A DNA stretch of 64,000 nt from ZC4RG25 sp023428365 (GTDB lineage: Bacteria > Pseudomonadota > Alphaproteobacteria > Rhizobiales > Hyphomicrobiaceae). The position numbers and the translations under genes are program-made. Of the stretch, positions 43,909 to 53,117 are shown piece after piece. Numbering within the stretch: position 1 is the stretch's first letter; every line of letters begins with the position of its first letter. A model generated the notes under the pieces. The model was given only the letters and a program-made list of their open reading frames with translations. It ran no database searches and had not been told where the DNA came from. The stretch lies in the NCBI GenBank assembly GCA_050283925.1, contig JBNOAI010000004.1, positions 308,961 through 372,960 of the forward strand, read 5' to 3'.

Positions 43909-45414
43909 ATGACACCGTTCGATTTTCCGGTCAGAGTTGAAAATGAGGCGGTTCGCAAACGGGCCGTCGAGCGGCTGAGGCAGAACCGCGTGCGGCTCCC
44001 GACCTTTGCGGAGCTCGCTGATCCGTCCAGTGTTCCTTCAGCCATTCGCTCGGAATTGCGCGACGTTGGGCCTGATGATCCGCATCCCGCAAATCTCTAT
44101 CGCGTCAACTGGTTCAACGCGCTCGATCGCAAGGGGCAGGTATCGGTTCCCGTGCATGTCGAATTGCCAGAAGCTTTGACTGGCGTGAAGGCACGCATTG
44201 TCGTCGCGATTGGTGGCCTGTTTCCAATGATCGGCGCGCATAAGGTTCTGGCGGCTTATTCCTGCCTCGCGCCACGGTTGGTTTCGGGGCGTTTCGATCC
44301 AACACGGCAGCGCGCGGTTTGGCCATCGACAGGCAATTACTGTCGAGGCGGCGTTGCCATTTCCCGCATCCTCGGCTGTCGCGGTGTTGCAGTTCTCCCG
44401 GCCGGAATGAGCCAGGAGCGGTTTGACTGGCTCGAAAAATGGGTCGGCGAGCCGGGCGATATCATCCGCACGCCTGGCACGGAATCCAACGTCAAGGAAA
44501 TCTACGATACGTGCGCCGAGCTGGCGCGCGATCCGGAAAACGATATCGTCAATCAGTTCAGCGAGTTCTCAAATTATCTGGGGCACTGGCGCTGCACCGG
44601 TAGCGCGCTTGAAAAGATCTTCGAGAGCCTTGCAGTTAAATCGCGCGATCTGAAGCTCGCCGCCTATGTTTCTGCGAGCGGTTCTGCGGGGACGCTCGCG
44701 GCTGGTGACTATCTGAAAGAAAAGCACGGCACGAAAATCGCTGTCGTTGAGGCCGTCGAATGCCCGACGCTGCTGATGAATGGCTATGGTGAGCACAACA
44801 TCCAGGGGATCGGCGACAAGCATATTCCGCTGATCCACAATATCATGAACACGGATGTTGTGATCGGCATCTCCGACAAGGCAACGGATGGCCTGAACGC
44901 AGTTTTTAATACCGATGTGGGCTGCGATTATCTTGCCCGGCGCCTGGATGTTTCCGCTGATCTCCTCAAGCAGCTTCGGCTATTTGGCCTTTCCAGCATC
45001 GCCAACGTGCTGGGAGCCATAAAGCTCGCGAAACACTACGATCTAGGATCTGACAGCGTGATTATGACGGTGGCGACGGATCCCGCCAGCATGTACGTCA
45101 GCGAAGTGCGCCGCTATCTGACCCGACGTCATAACGCCGGTGAAATGACGTCCGAACTCGCGGCCGAATTGGTTGGCGAACATCTGCTTGGCGCCGGGAC
45201 CGAGTACGTTCTCGACGCCAATCATCGCGAACGCGAGCGCATTTTCAATCTCGGCTATTTCACCTGGATTGAACAGCAAGGCATCAAGTTATCTGATTTC
45301 GATCGCCGCAAGAGCCAGGATTTCTGGCGCGGATTGCAAGATCTTGTTCCGCAGTGGGATGAGCTGATAATGGCATTCAACCGCGACAGCGGCATGGATG
45401 CGAGAGCTGCATGA
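43909..45414 (+). CDS. Fold-type II PLP-dependent enzyme (beta-eliminating lyase-like)
   Basis: 501 residues. PLP lysine K112 in IGAHKVLAA and STGNYCRGGVAISRILGCRG (about residues 140-165) match the tryptophan-synthase-beta/cysteine-synthase superfamily; a glycine-rich loop SASGSAGTLAAGDYL (about residues 256-270) binds the phosphate. It is longer than a cysteine synthase (~320) and ends with a helical arm. The reaction is not identified; beta-elimination or replacement on an amino-acid intermediate is likely. The cluster location suggests a step after ring opening. Confidence 0.82.
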   Translation: MTPFDFPVRVENEAVRKRAVERLRQNRVRLPTFAELADPSSVPSAIRSELRDVGPDDPHPANLYRVNWFNALDRKGQVSVPVHVELPEALTGVKARIVVAIGGLFPMIGAHKVLAAYSCLAPRLVSGRFDPTRQRAVWPSTGNYCRGGVAISRILGCRGVAVLPAGMSQERFDWLEKWVGEPGDIIRTPGTESNVKEIYDTCAELARDPENDIVNQFSEFSNYLGHWRCTGSALEKIFESLAVKSRDLKLAAYVSASGSAGTLAAGDYLKEKHGTKIAVVEAVECPTLLMNGYGEHNIQGIGDKHIPLIHNIMNTDVVIGISDKATDGLNAVFNTDVGCDYLARRLDVSADLLKQLRLFGLSSIANVLGAIKLAKHYDLGSDSVIMTVATDPASMYVSEVRRYLTRRHNAGEMTSELAAELVGEHLLGAGTEYVLDANHRERERIFNLGYFTWIEQQGIKLSDFDRRKSQDFWRGLQDLVPQWDELIMAFNRDSGMDARAA

Positions 45415-45442
45415 CAAACGTTTTTGGAGAGGTGGGAGCGAA

Positions 45443-46411
45443 ATGAGTACGGACTCCCTGGTCAAGCCCTACAAATCGCTGCGCCGCGACACGCTGGAGC
45501 GCGATCGTGGGTTGCGCGAGAAGGTGATGTCGCTGGAGGAAGCGGCGCGCCTCGTCAACGACGGCGATCATGTTGCAATCGGCGGCTGTACGATGTCGCG
45601 CACGCCGCTGGCGATGATCTGGTCGCTGATCCGCGCGCGCAAGAAGGATCTCGTCGTATCGCGCTCAATCACCTCGACAGAGGGTGATTTGTTTTACGCC
45701 TCGGGCGTTTCGCGGCATGTCATCACCAGCTGGTTCACGCAAGGTATCGTCTGGGGCGTGTCGAAGGTGATGCGCCATTATACGGAAAACAAGCTCGCCC
45801 GTTATGACGAGTGGAGCCATATGTCGATCGGCCTGCGTTATCGTGCCGGGGCTATGGGCATTCCGTTTATTCCAACGCGCTCGATGATCGGTTCGGATGT
45901 CGGCAAGCGCGTTGGCGACGAATTGAAAACAATGAATTGCCCGTTCACGGGCGAAGAGGTGGCGCTGCTGCCGGCGCTCAATCCCGACGTTGCTCTCATC
46001 CACGTGCAGCGTTGCGATCAATACGGTAACGCGCAGATCGACGGCCTGCAGTTCATGGATATCGATATGGCGATGGCCGCCAATCGCGTCATCATGACAA
46101 CGGAGCGGATCGTATCGAACGATCAGATCCGCCGCGCGCCGGACCAGACCCGCATTCCATTTTTTACCGTCGACGCGGTTGTCGAAACGCCATTCGGTTG
46201 CGCGCCGCATGAGTGTTATGGCGTCTACGAGCCGTTCTTCGATCATCTCGACGAATATGCCGAGGCATCGAAGGATCCAATTAAAGGTCCGGCGGACTAT
46301 CTGGCAAAGTACTACTACGGTCCGAAAAACTGGGCGGAGTATCTCTCCATGCTCGGAATGGATGCGGTGTTGGATGCCAGTCGTCGCGGAAGGAGCGTCC
46401 ACAATGACTGA
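45443..46411 (+). CDS. CoA-transferase subunit A (glutaconate type)
   Basis: 322 residues from ATG 45443, with GGGAGCG upstream. NDGDHVAIGGCTMSRTPLAMIWSLIRARKKDL (about residues 40-72) is the CoA-transferase alpha signature. It transfers CoA from a donor (acetyl- or succinyl-CoA) onto a carboxylic acid. Its end overlaps subunit B by 8 bp. The substrate is probably a dicarboxylate or enoate made in this pathway; not determinable. Confidence 0.9.
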   Translation: MSTDSLVKPYKSLRRDTLERDRGLREKVMSLEEAARLVNDGDHVAIGGCTMSRTPLAMIWSLIRARKKDLVVSRSITSTEGDLFYASGVSRHVITSWFTQGIVWGVSKVMRHYTENKLARYDEWSHMSIGLRYRAGAMGIPFIPTRSMIGSDVGKRVGDELKTMNCPFTGEEVALLPALNPDVALIHVQRCDQYGNAQIDGLQFMDIDMAMAANRVIMTTERIVSNDQIRRAPDQTRIPFFTVDAVVETPFGCAPHECYGVYEPFFDHLDEYAEASKDPIKGPADYLAKYYYGPKNWAEYLSMLGMDAVLDASRRGRSVHND

Positions 46412-47183
46412 TCAGTCGTCTCCCAACGCCTATACCGCCTCGGAGCTGCTGGCGGTCATGGCCTCGCGTCTGATGAAGGACGGCCAGATCGTATTTGCGG
46501 GCATCGGTATTCCGCTGCTCGCAGCCACGCTGGCGCAGCGCAATTTTGCGCCGCATCTGACCATTCTGTTCGAGGGCGGCACGATCGGTCCGTTTATCGT
46601 GCCGGGTGAGTTGCCGCCGTCGACCAACGAGCAGCGCTGTACGCGCCGCTCGAATATGGTGCTGCCGATCACCGACGTGCTGCTGCTTCTGCAGCGCGGT
46701 TATGTGGATGTCGGTTTCATGGGCGGTGCGCAGATCGACCGCTTCGGAAATTTGAATTCGTCATTCATCGGCGATAGCGAAAATCCAAAGACACGGCTTC
46801 CGGGTACTGGCGGCGGAAACGACATTTCCTCGTTGACCAATATGATCGTTGCGATGAAGCACGAGAAACGTCGCTTCGTGAAAGACGTCGACTACATCAC
46901 GTCGCCGGGATGGATCAAAGGCAAGCGGTCTCGCGAAGAGCGTGGCCTGCCGCTCGGTGGGATGTGGCGTGTCGTAACCGACCTCGCGATTTTAGGCTTC
47001 GATGAAGACACCCGCGAAATGAAAGTTCTCGCACTGCATCCGGGAGTGACCCGCGAGAAGGTGCAGGAGAATACCGGTTTCGAGCTGCTGTTCGCCGACA
47101 AGGTGGAGACGACCGAGCCGCCGGGAAAAGGCGAGTTGGACATCCTCCGTCATCTCGATCCGGAACGGCTCTACACGGCCTGA
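46404..47183 (+). CDS. CoA-transferase subunit B (glutaconate type)
   Basis: 259 residues from ATG 46404; an earlier frame from 46179 is only subunit A in another phase. MGGAQIDRFGNLNSSFIG, PGTGGGNDISSLTNM and ENTGFELLFAD are conserved. E57 in LFEGGTIGP corresponds in position to the catalytic Glu of GctB. Together with subunit A it forms the complete enzyme. Confidence 0.9.
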   Translation: MTDQSSPNAYTASELLAVMASRLMKDGQIVFAGIGIPLLAATLAQRNFAPHLTILFEGGTIGPFIVPGELPPSTNEQRCTRRSNMVLPITDVLLLLQRGYVDVGFMGGAQIDRFGNLNSSFIGDSENPKTRLPGTGGGNDISSLTNMIVAMKHEKRRFVKDVDYITSPGWIKGKRSREERGLPLGGMWRVVTDLAILGFDEDTREMKVLALHPGVTREKVQENTGFELLFADKVETTEPPGKGELDILRHLDPERLYTA

Positions 47184-47227
47184 CGACATAGCCCATCGCC
47201 CTTGCGTATACGCTTCGGAGACTCTCA

Positions 47228-48187
47228 ATGGCCAAAAAGAAAGAAACGGTATTCGGGATCGCGATGCGCAATTTCACGCGCTACCCCGAGATGCCAAGCG
47301 CGCAGGAATTGATCGAGTACGGCGTGCGCATGGAGGAACTGGGCTACGAATCGCTGTGGGCCTGGGATCATGTTCTGCTTGGCGTCGATCCGAACTTTCC
47401 GGTTCATGAAGCACTGACGATCCTGACGGCGGTTGCTGCTCGGACGTCAAAAATCAAAGTGGGCACCGGCATTCTTGTCATGCCGATGCGCAACCCGGTG
47501 TTGCTAGCCAAGGAATTGGCCACTATCGATCACATTTCCAATGGCCGGTTGGTCGTCGGTGCAGCGGTCGGTTGGTACAAGCGCGAGTTCGACTCCCTTG
47601 GCGTCGACTTCAATAAGCGCGGAAAAATCATGGAGCAGGGCCTGGAGATCATCAACCGGCTCTGGACTGAAGATAAAGTCGATGGCGAATATCCGCCGTA
47701 TAACCTGCGTGGTGCCGTGCTCTATCCAAAGCCGGTGCAGAAGCCGCGCCCGCCGCTGCTGATCGGCGGTTACGTCGATGCCGTTCTGAAACGCGCCGCG
47801 ACCAAAGGCGATGGCTGGCTGACCTATTATTACACGGCCGATAGCTTCGCCAAAACCTGGGCCAAGGTGATTGCATTTGCCGAAGAGGCGGGACGCGATC
47901 CCAGCGAACTGATTTCGACCAACCAGCTTCCGATTTGCATTGGCCCTCGTGAAAAAATCGAAGGACCGATGAAGCACTGGCTGCAGACCGAATGGGATTA
48001 CGCGTCATGGTCGGAGTCGACCATGGACAGCGCCATCATGGGGACTGTTGAAGAGTGCGTCGAGCAACTGGAGGCGCATATCGCCGCCGGTATCGATCGC
48101 ATTATTTTTGTTCCGTATAAGTATGAGAAGGAGCAAGTTGAAGCTGTTGCGCGGGAAATCATTCCGCGACTGAAGAAGAAGGGCTGA
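47228..48187 (+). CDS. LLM-class oxidoreductase, probable F420-dependent
   Basis: 319 residues, bacterial luciferase-like (LLM) TIM barrel: VRMEELGYESLWAWDHVLLGVDP, ILTAVAARTSKIKVGTGILVMPMRNPVLLAKELATIDHISNGRLVVGAAVGWYKREF (about residues 60-120) as in F420-binding LLM enzymes. It would use F420H2 (or FMNH2) to reduce or oxidise the pathway substrate. Its place in an F420 biosynthesis cluster makes F420 the better guess. Substrate unknown. GGAG box before ATG 47228. Confidence 0.86.
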   Translation: MAKKKETVFGIAMRNFTRYPEMPSAQELIEYGVRMEELGYESLWAWDHVLLGVDPNFPVHEALTILTAVAARTSKIKVGTGILVMPMRNPVLLAKELATIDHISNGRLVVGAAVGWYKREFDSLGVDFNKRGKIMEQGLEIINRLWTEDKVDGEYPPYNLRGAVLYPKPVQKPRPPLLIGGYVDAVLKRAATKGDGWLTYYYTADSFAKTWAKVIAFAEEAGRDPSELISTNQLPICIGPREKIEGPMKHWLQTEWDYASWSESTMDSAIMGTVEECVEQLEAHIAAGIDRIIFVPYKYEKEQVEAVAREIIPRLKKKG

Positions 48188-48361
48188 AGCCCAACGGCTC
48201 AAAGCCATCCCGGTCCGATCGCCGGGAAAGACAAAAACACGTCACCCGAGGGGACGACGGCCTTTGGGTGCAGAATTGAGCATCCGTCGGGCGTTTTCGG
48301 CTGCGCCGTTTCGTGGCCGGCTTGGGATGTGGCCTGAGCGTTCAACAAAGGGAGATAAGTC

Positions 48362-49507
48362 ATGAGACTACCGTTACTCGCCGCACTTGGTGTTGCGGTT
48401 CTGGCTGGGCAGGCCTCGGCGCAGGACACGATCAAGATTGGCGTTACCCAACCCTTAACTGGTGCATTCGCAGCATCCGGCAACTACGTTGCCCAGGGTG
48501 CGAAGATCGCAGAGGATGAGATCAACAAGGCGGGCGGCGTGCTCGGCAAGAAGATCGAGCTCGTCGTCGAGGATAACAAGTCCAACCCGACCGAAGCCGT
48601 CGCGACGATCGAGAAGTTGGTCGTGAAGGACAAGGTGCCGGTCGTGATGGGCGCCTGGAGCTCGACCCTGACGCTCGCGGTCATGCCGAAGCTCGAGGAA
48701 TACGAAGTGCCGATGGTGGTCGAGACGTCATCGTCCGGCAAAATCACGACATCGGGCAATCCCTACATCTTCCGCATCAGCCCCACGTCTGAAATGGAAG
48801 CCAAGGCGTTCCAGCCGCTAGTTGCCAAGCTCGGCATCAAGAAGGCGGACTTCCTCAACACCAACAACGATTTCGGCATCGGCTCAGCGCAGGAATTCTC
48901 CAAGATGCTGAAGGCCAATGGCGTCGAGATCGGCGTCATGGAGACGATGGACCCGAAGGCGACCGACTTCTCCGCGCAGCTGGCGAAGATCAAAGCGTCC
49001 GGCGGCGACACTCTCTTCGTGACGACCGCGGTCGAGCAGGTCACGCTCATCATGAAGCAGGCCAAGGATCAGCGACTGGCGCATCAGATCATTACCACGG
49101 GCGGCTCCAACTCGCCGGATCAGGTTGCTCAGCAGGCTGGCGACGCTGCCAACGGCTCGATGCATACCGTGTTCTTCACACCGTGGTTCCCCGAGGTCAC
49201 AAAAAACCCGGAAGTGTCCAAGCGCTATATGGATCAATGGGCGGCGCGTGGTCATCACGTTGGTGGTCTGACCGAAGGCTTCCGTGGCTTTGACGGCGTC
49301 TACACCATCGTCGAGGCAATCAAGCTCGCGGGCAAGGCCGACGCCAAGGCGGTGAAGGACGCTTTGTGGAAAGTCCAGGTCAAAGGCGTCTACGGCGACA
49401 TCGCATTCGCCAAACAAGGTCCTGCAGGCAAGGAAAGTGGCCAGAGCACGCCGAGCGTCTATCTCGTGAAGATCGACGGTGGCAAGGTCGTCAAGACGCA
49501 GTTCTGA
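48362..49507 (+). CDS. Branched-chain amino acid-type ABC transporter substrate-binding protein
   Basis: 381 residues with a clear Sec signal peptide (MRLPLLAALGVAVLAGQASAQD, cleavage near residue 21). IKIGVTQPLTGAFAASGNYVAQGAKIAEDEINKAGGVLGKKIELVVEDNKSNPTEAV is the type-I periplasmic binding protein start. Delivers a ligand to the LivHMGF-type permease that follows. Ligand is likely the compound degraded here and need not be an amino acid. Confidence 0.92.
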   Translation: MRLPLLAALGVAVLAGQASAQDTIKIGVTQPLTGAFAASGNYVAQGAKIAEDEINKAGGVLGKKIELVVEDNKSNPTEAVATIEKLVVKDKVPVVMGAWSSTLTLAVMPKLEEYEVPMVVETSSSGKITTSGNPYIFRISPTSEMEAKAFQPLVAKLGIKKADFLNTNNDFGIGSAQEFSKMLKANGVEIGVMETMDPKATDFSAQLAKIKASGGDTLFVTTAVEQVTLIMKQAKDQRLAHQIITTGGSNSPDQVAQQAGDAANGSMHTVFFTPWFPEVTKNPEVSKRYMDQWAARGHHVGGLTEGFRGFDGVYTIVEAIKLAGKADAKAVKDALWKVQVKGVYGDIAFAKQGPAGKESGQSTPSVYLVKIDGGKVVKTQF

Positions 49508-49522
49508 CATCCTGCTCTTCAC

Positions 49523-49549
49523 GGCGCGGCCCCAAGTCCGGGCCGCGCC
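49523..49549 (+). terminator. Intercistronic hairpin after the binding-protein gene
   Basis: 10-bp stem GGCGCGGCCC (49523-49532) / GGGCCGCGCC (49540-49549), 7-nt loop, no T-run. It lies between the binding protein and permease genes, where partial termination or 3'-end protection commonly gives more binding protein than permease. Confidence 0.55.
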
Positions 49550-49579
49550 ACCTTCCATAGACCGCGACGGGCGAGGCAC

Positions 49580-50452
49580 TTGGAACAGCTCCTCCAACAT
49601 GCGCTGAATGCGCTTATCCTTGGCGGCACGTACGCGCTGCTTGGTATCGGCTTGACGCTGATCTTCGGGATTATGCGCGTGGTGAACTTTACCCACGGCG
49701 AGCTTTACGCATTCGGCGCCTACATGATGTATGCGACCGTGATGCTGTTCGGCATCAATTTCTTCCTTGCACTAATTTTGGCGGTGATCCTGGGCGTCGC
49801 ACTCGGCGCCGCGATCGAGTTCATTCTCTTGCGCAAGCTGCGTGGGGCCGACATCGATACGACCATGCTTGTCATGATCGGCGCATGGATCGTGATGCAA
49901 AACACGGAGCAATTTGTCTGGACCGGCGTCGCCAAGTCCATCGACAACCCGTTTCCGTCGTCGCCATTGGTTATTGGACCGGTATCGGTGTCGTGGAACC
50001 GGCTGTTCGTTTTCATCATGGCAATTACGCTGATTATTGCGACCTACGCGGTGATCAATCGAACGCGGCTCGGCAAGGCGATGCGGGCGACATTTCAGGA
50101 TCGTGATACCGCGGCGCTAATGGGTATTCAGATCGGGAACGTTTATCTGGCCACCTTCGCGCTAGGCTCGGGTCTTGCGGCGGCCGCTGGTGCCCTGCTC
50201 GGGCCGGTGTTTGTCGTCGTCCCCACGATGGGTGATATGGCCTCGCTCAAGGCCTTCGCGATTGTCATTCTCGGAGGGCTCGGCAGCGTTCCGGGAGCCA
50301 CGATCGGCGGTTTCATCCTGGCATTCATGGAGGAATTGGGTGCCGGTTATGTCTCGTCGGGTTATCGCGATGCGATGGGCTTTTTGCTGATCATCATCAT
50401 CCTGCTGTTTAAGCCGACGGGCTTGTTTGCGCAGAAGGAGCGGATCGGGTGA
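49580..50452 (+). CDS. livH: ABC transporter permease, LivH type
   Basis: 290 residues, start TTG at 49580 (GCGAGGCAC upstream). The product begins MEQLLQHALNALILGGTYALLGIGLTLIFGIMRVVNFTHGE, the typical LivH start, so the TTG is credible. About 8 membrane helices. The end overlaps livM (GTG at 50449). Confidence 0.93.
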   Translation: MEQLLQHALNALILGGTYALLGIGLTLIFGIMRVVNFTHGELYAFGAYMMYATVMLFGINFFLALILAVILGVALGAAIEFILLRKLRGADIDTTMLVMIGAWIVMQNTEQFVWTGVAKSIDNPFPSSPLVIGPVSVSWNRLFVFIMAITLIIATYAVINRTRLGKAMRATFQDRDTAALMGIQIGNVYLATFALGSGLAAAAGALLGPVFVVVPTMGDMASLKAFAIVILGGLGSVPGATIGGFILAFMEELGAGYVSSGYRDAMGFLLIIIILLFKPTGLFAQKERIG

Positions 50453-51492
50453 AATACGCTCTCACTGCCGCTTGGGTGTTATTCCTGTTCTCCATCCCGA
50501 TGTGGATGACGGATCTCTACGCTCTGCACGTGCTGATCATGACCGGCATTTTCATTATTGCCGCCATGAGTCTCAATCTGCTGCTGGGTTATACGGGACA
50601 GCTCAGTCTCGGGCATGTCGCGTTCTTCGGTATCGGTGCTTACGCTTCGAGCCTCGTCTCGCTGGGTTTCGAAATCACGCTTTGGTCCGATGTCAAAGTC
50701 GGATTGGCGCCGAAGCCGGTCTGGTTCGCGATGTTGTGCGGGATATTCTTTGCCGGTCTCGCCGGTTGGTTTATCGGTCGACTGTCGTTCCGCGTCCGCG
50801 GCGCGTATTTCGTGATCGTGACGATCAGCTTCGCGGAAGTGACCCGGCTGGTGGCGCTCAACTGGCTGGAACTCACGCAAGGACCGATGGCGCTGAATAA
50901 TATCCCCGCGCTGAGATTAGGCTCGGCGGAGATTTACCAGCTCTCGTTTCTGCGCAAGCCGTCATTCTATTATCTGATGCTGGTCGTCGGGATCATTTCG
51001 TACATCGTGATCCGGCGCATCGTCGACTCGCGTGCCGGTCGCGCGATGATCGCCCTGCGCGAAAATGAGCCGCTGGCCACGTCGGTGGGCATCGACGTCA
51101 CGCATTACCTGGTGTTTGCCACCGTTGTCGCTGCCGGAATGGCTGGCGCCGCCGGGACGCTTTACGCGCACTATGTCCGCATCGTCGATCCAGACGTCTT
51201 CATGTTCATCTACACGGTGACGATGGTGATCATGGTGATCACAGGCGGCAAAGGCACGCTCGCGGGACCTGTCGTGGGTGGCATCATTTTCGGCCTCATG
51301 CCTGAGACCCTGAGGGCGATGGAAATCGCGCCGGAAGTGCAGTGGATCATCTACGGCGTTCTCATGATCCTGGTTGTCTACTTCCTGCCGCAAGGGATCG
51401 TTCCCGCGCTTCGCAATTTGTGGCAGCGGCGGCAGGAAAAGGTGCTGCAGAGTGGACCCGCAGCCTCCGGCATAGAGGAGACTGCGCGATGA
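50449..51492 (+). CDS. livM: ABC transporter permease, LivM type
   Basis: 347 residues, GTG start overlapping the livH stop by 4 bp. LLLGYTGQLSLGHVAFFGIGAYASSLVS (about residues 44-70) and FVIVTISFAEVTRL are LivM signatures. Second membrane subunit of the importer. Confidence 0.93.
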   Translation: MKYALTAAWVLFLFSIPMWMTDLYALHVLIMTGIFIIAAMSLNLLLGYTGQLSLGHVAFFGIGAYASSLVSLGFEITLWSDVKVGLAPKPVWFAMLCGIFFAGLAGWFIGRLSFRVRGAYFVIVTISFAEVTRLVALNWLELTQGPMALNNIPALRLGSAEIYQLSFLRKPSFYYLMLVVGIISYIVIRRIVDSRAGRAMIALRENEPLATSVGIDVTHYLVFATVVAAGMAGAAGTLYAHYVRIVDPDVFMFIYTVTMVIMVITGGKGTLAGPVVGGIIFGLMPETLRAMEIAPEVQWIIYGVLMILVVYFLPQGIVPALRNLWQRRQEKVLQSGPAASGIEETAR

Positions 51493-52283
51493 CGGGGAGC
51501 GGAGAGAATATCGCGCTCGCCGTTCGCGAATTGTCGATCCGTTTCGGCGGACTGACCGCGGTCGAGAGCGCATCCTTCGACGTCAAGGAAGGCGAGGTGC
51601 TGTCGCTGATCGGTCCGAACGGGGCGGGCAAGACGTCGGCATTCAACGCCATCACCGGCTATATCGAAGCGGCCAAGGGCGACATCATTTATCGCGGCAC
51701 GCGCCTCAATGGTTTGAAGCCGCATCAGGTCGCGGCACTCGGTATCGTGCGGACATTCCAGAAGACCAGCGTGTTCGGTGGCCGCACGGTGCTGGACAAC
51801 GTGCTGATCGGTCTGCATCTGCGATCGAAGCAGCGGCCACTCGCCATCATCTTCCGACTGCCATCAGTGGTGCGTGAAGAACGAGAGCTGGTCGAGGAGG
51901 CGCGCAAGGTGCTGGAGTTCACCGGCCTTGCGGCGCGCGCCGACGAGACGGCCTTGTCGTTGCCGTATGGCGAATTAAGGCTTCTGGAAGTGGCGATCGC
52001 GCTCGCAGCTCGGCCGAAGCTCCTTCTTCTCGACGAGCCTGTGTCCGGAATGAACCCGGCCGAGACCGCCAGCTTCATGAGAATGCTGGCGCGCATAAGG
52101 GAACTCGGCATCACGGTTCTGCTGGTCGAGCACGATATGAAAATGGTGATGGGAGTTTCTGATCGCGTGGTCTGCCTCAACCAAGGCCGCATTATTGCCA
52201 ATGGCCCGCCAGCGGCGATCCAACGGGATCCGCAAGTGATCCGCGCCTATCTCGGCGAGAGGTATGCCCGTGCTGAAGGTTGA
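51489..52283 (+). CDS. livG: ABC transporter ATP-binding protein, LivG type
   Basis: 264 residues from ATG 51489 (overlap of 4 bp with livM). Walker A GPNGAGKTS, signature-like LPYGELRLLEVAIAL, Walker B LLLLDEPVSGMNP. Its end overlaps livF by 20 bp. Confidence 0.95.
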   Translation: MTGSGENIALAVRELSIRFGGLTAVESASFDVKEGEVLSLIGPNGAGKTSAFNAITGYIEAAKGDIIYRGTRLNGLKPHQVAALGIVRTFQKTSVFGGRTVLDNVLIGLHLRSKQRPLAIIFRLPSVVREERELVEEARKVLEFTGLAARADETALSLPYGELRLLEVAIALAARPKLLLLDEPVSGMNPAETASFMRMLARIRELGITVLLVEHDMKMVMGVSDRVVCLNQGRIIANGPPAAIQRDPQVIRAYLGERYARAEG

Positions 52284-52974
52284 CGGACTGGTCTGCCGCT
52301 ATGGCAAGGTCGCTGCAGTGCGCGATCTTTCGCTGGATGTGCAGAAGGGCGAGTTGGTTACGCTGATCGGCGCCAACGGCGCGGGCAAGACGACGACGCT
52401 GAAGGCCATCTCCGGTGTGCTGCAGCCTGTGGCGGGGCGCATTGTTTTCGAAGGTGAAGATATCACGCGCGCTTCCGCTCGCCGCATTCTGCAGCTCGGC
52501 ATTGCGCACTGCCCCGAAGGGCGCCGGGTCTTTCCCTATATGACCGTGCGCGAAAACCTGGAAATGGGCTGTTTTCTGCGCAGCGATACTGAAGCCATCG
52601 CCGAGGACATGGCGAAGCTGTTTGACCGCTTTCCGATTCTCTACGAACGGCGCGAGCAGGCGGCAGGAACTCTCTCGGGCGGTGAACAGCAGATGCTCGC
52701 AATCTCGCGCGCGCTGATGTCCCGGCCCAAGTTGGTGATGTTTGATGAGCCGTCGCTGGGTCTGGCGCCTAATCTGGTCGAGCGCACCTTCGAGATCATC
52801 AAGGAGATCCGCGCGCAGGGCGTGACTGTCGTGATGGTCGAGCAGAATGCGTTCGCGGCGCTCGAGCTGTCGGATCGTTCCTATGTTCTGGAGCAGGGCC
52901 GCGTGACGCTGACCGGTACGGGTGCGGAGCTATTGGAAAATCCGCACGTGAAGAGCGCGTATCTCGGCGCCTGA
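52264..52974 (+). CDS. livF: ABC transporter ATP-binding protein, LivF type
   Basis: 236 residues from ATG 52264. Walker A GANGAGKTT, signature LSGGEQQMLAIS, Walker B LVMFDEPSLGLAP. It is the second ATPase. Probably co-transcribed with the whole importer. Confidence 0.95.
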   Translation: MPVLKVDGLVCRYGKVAAVRDLSLDVQKGELVTLIGANGAGKTTTLKAISGVLQPVAGRIVFEGEDITRASARRILQLGIAHCPEGRRVFPYMTVRENLEMGCFLRSDTEAIAEDMAKLFDRFPILYERREQAAGTLSGGEQQMLAISRALMSRPKLVMFDEPSLGLAPNLVERTFEIIKEIRAQGVTVVMVEQNAFAALELSDRSYVLEQGRVTLTGTGAELLENPHVKSAYLGA

Positions 52975-53117
52975 TCTGAGTTCAGTGATCAAGAACGCGT
53001 GAAGGTCTGCGCGCGAGGTTTGGCGTGCGCGTTTTCCTGGATAGGATGCCGCCACTAACGCGGCGCGGCTTCGGGCTGCCCGCGTCAATCATCTCGATCA
53101 ATAAATGGGAGGTGACG

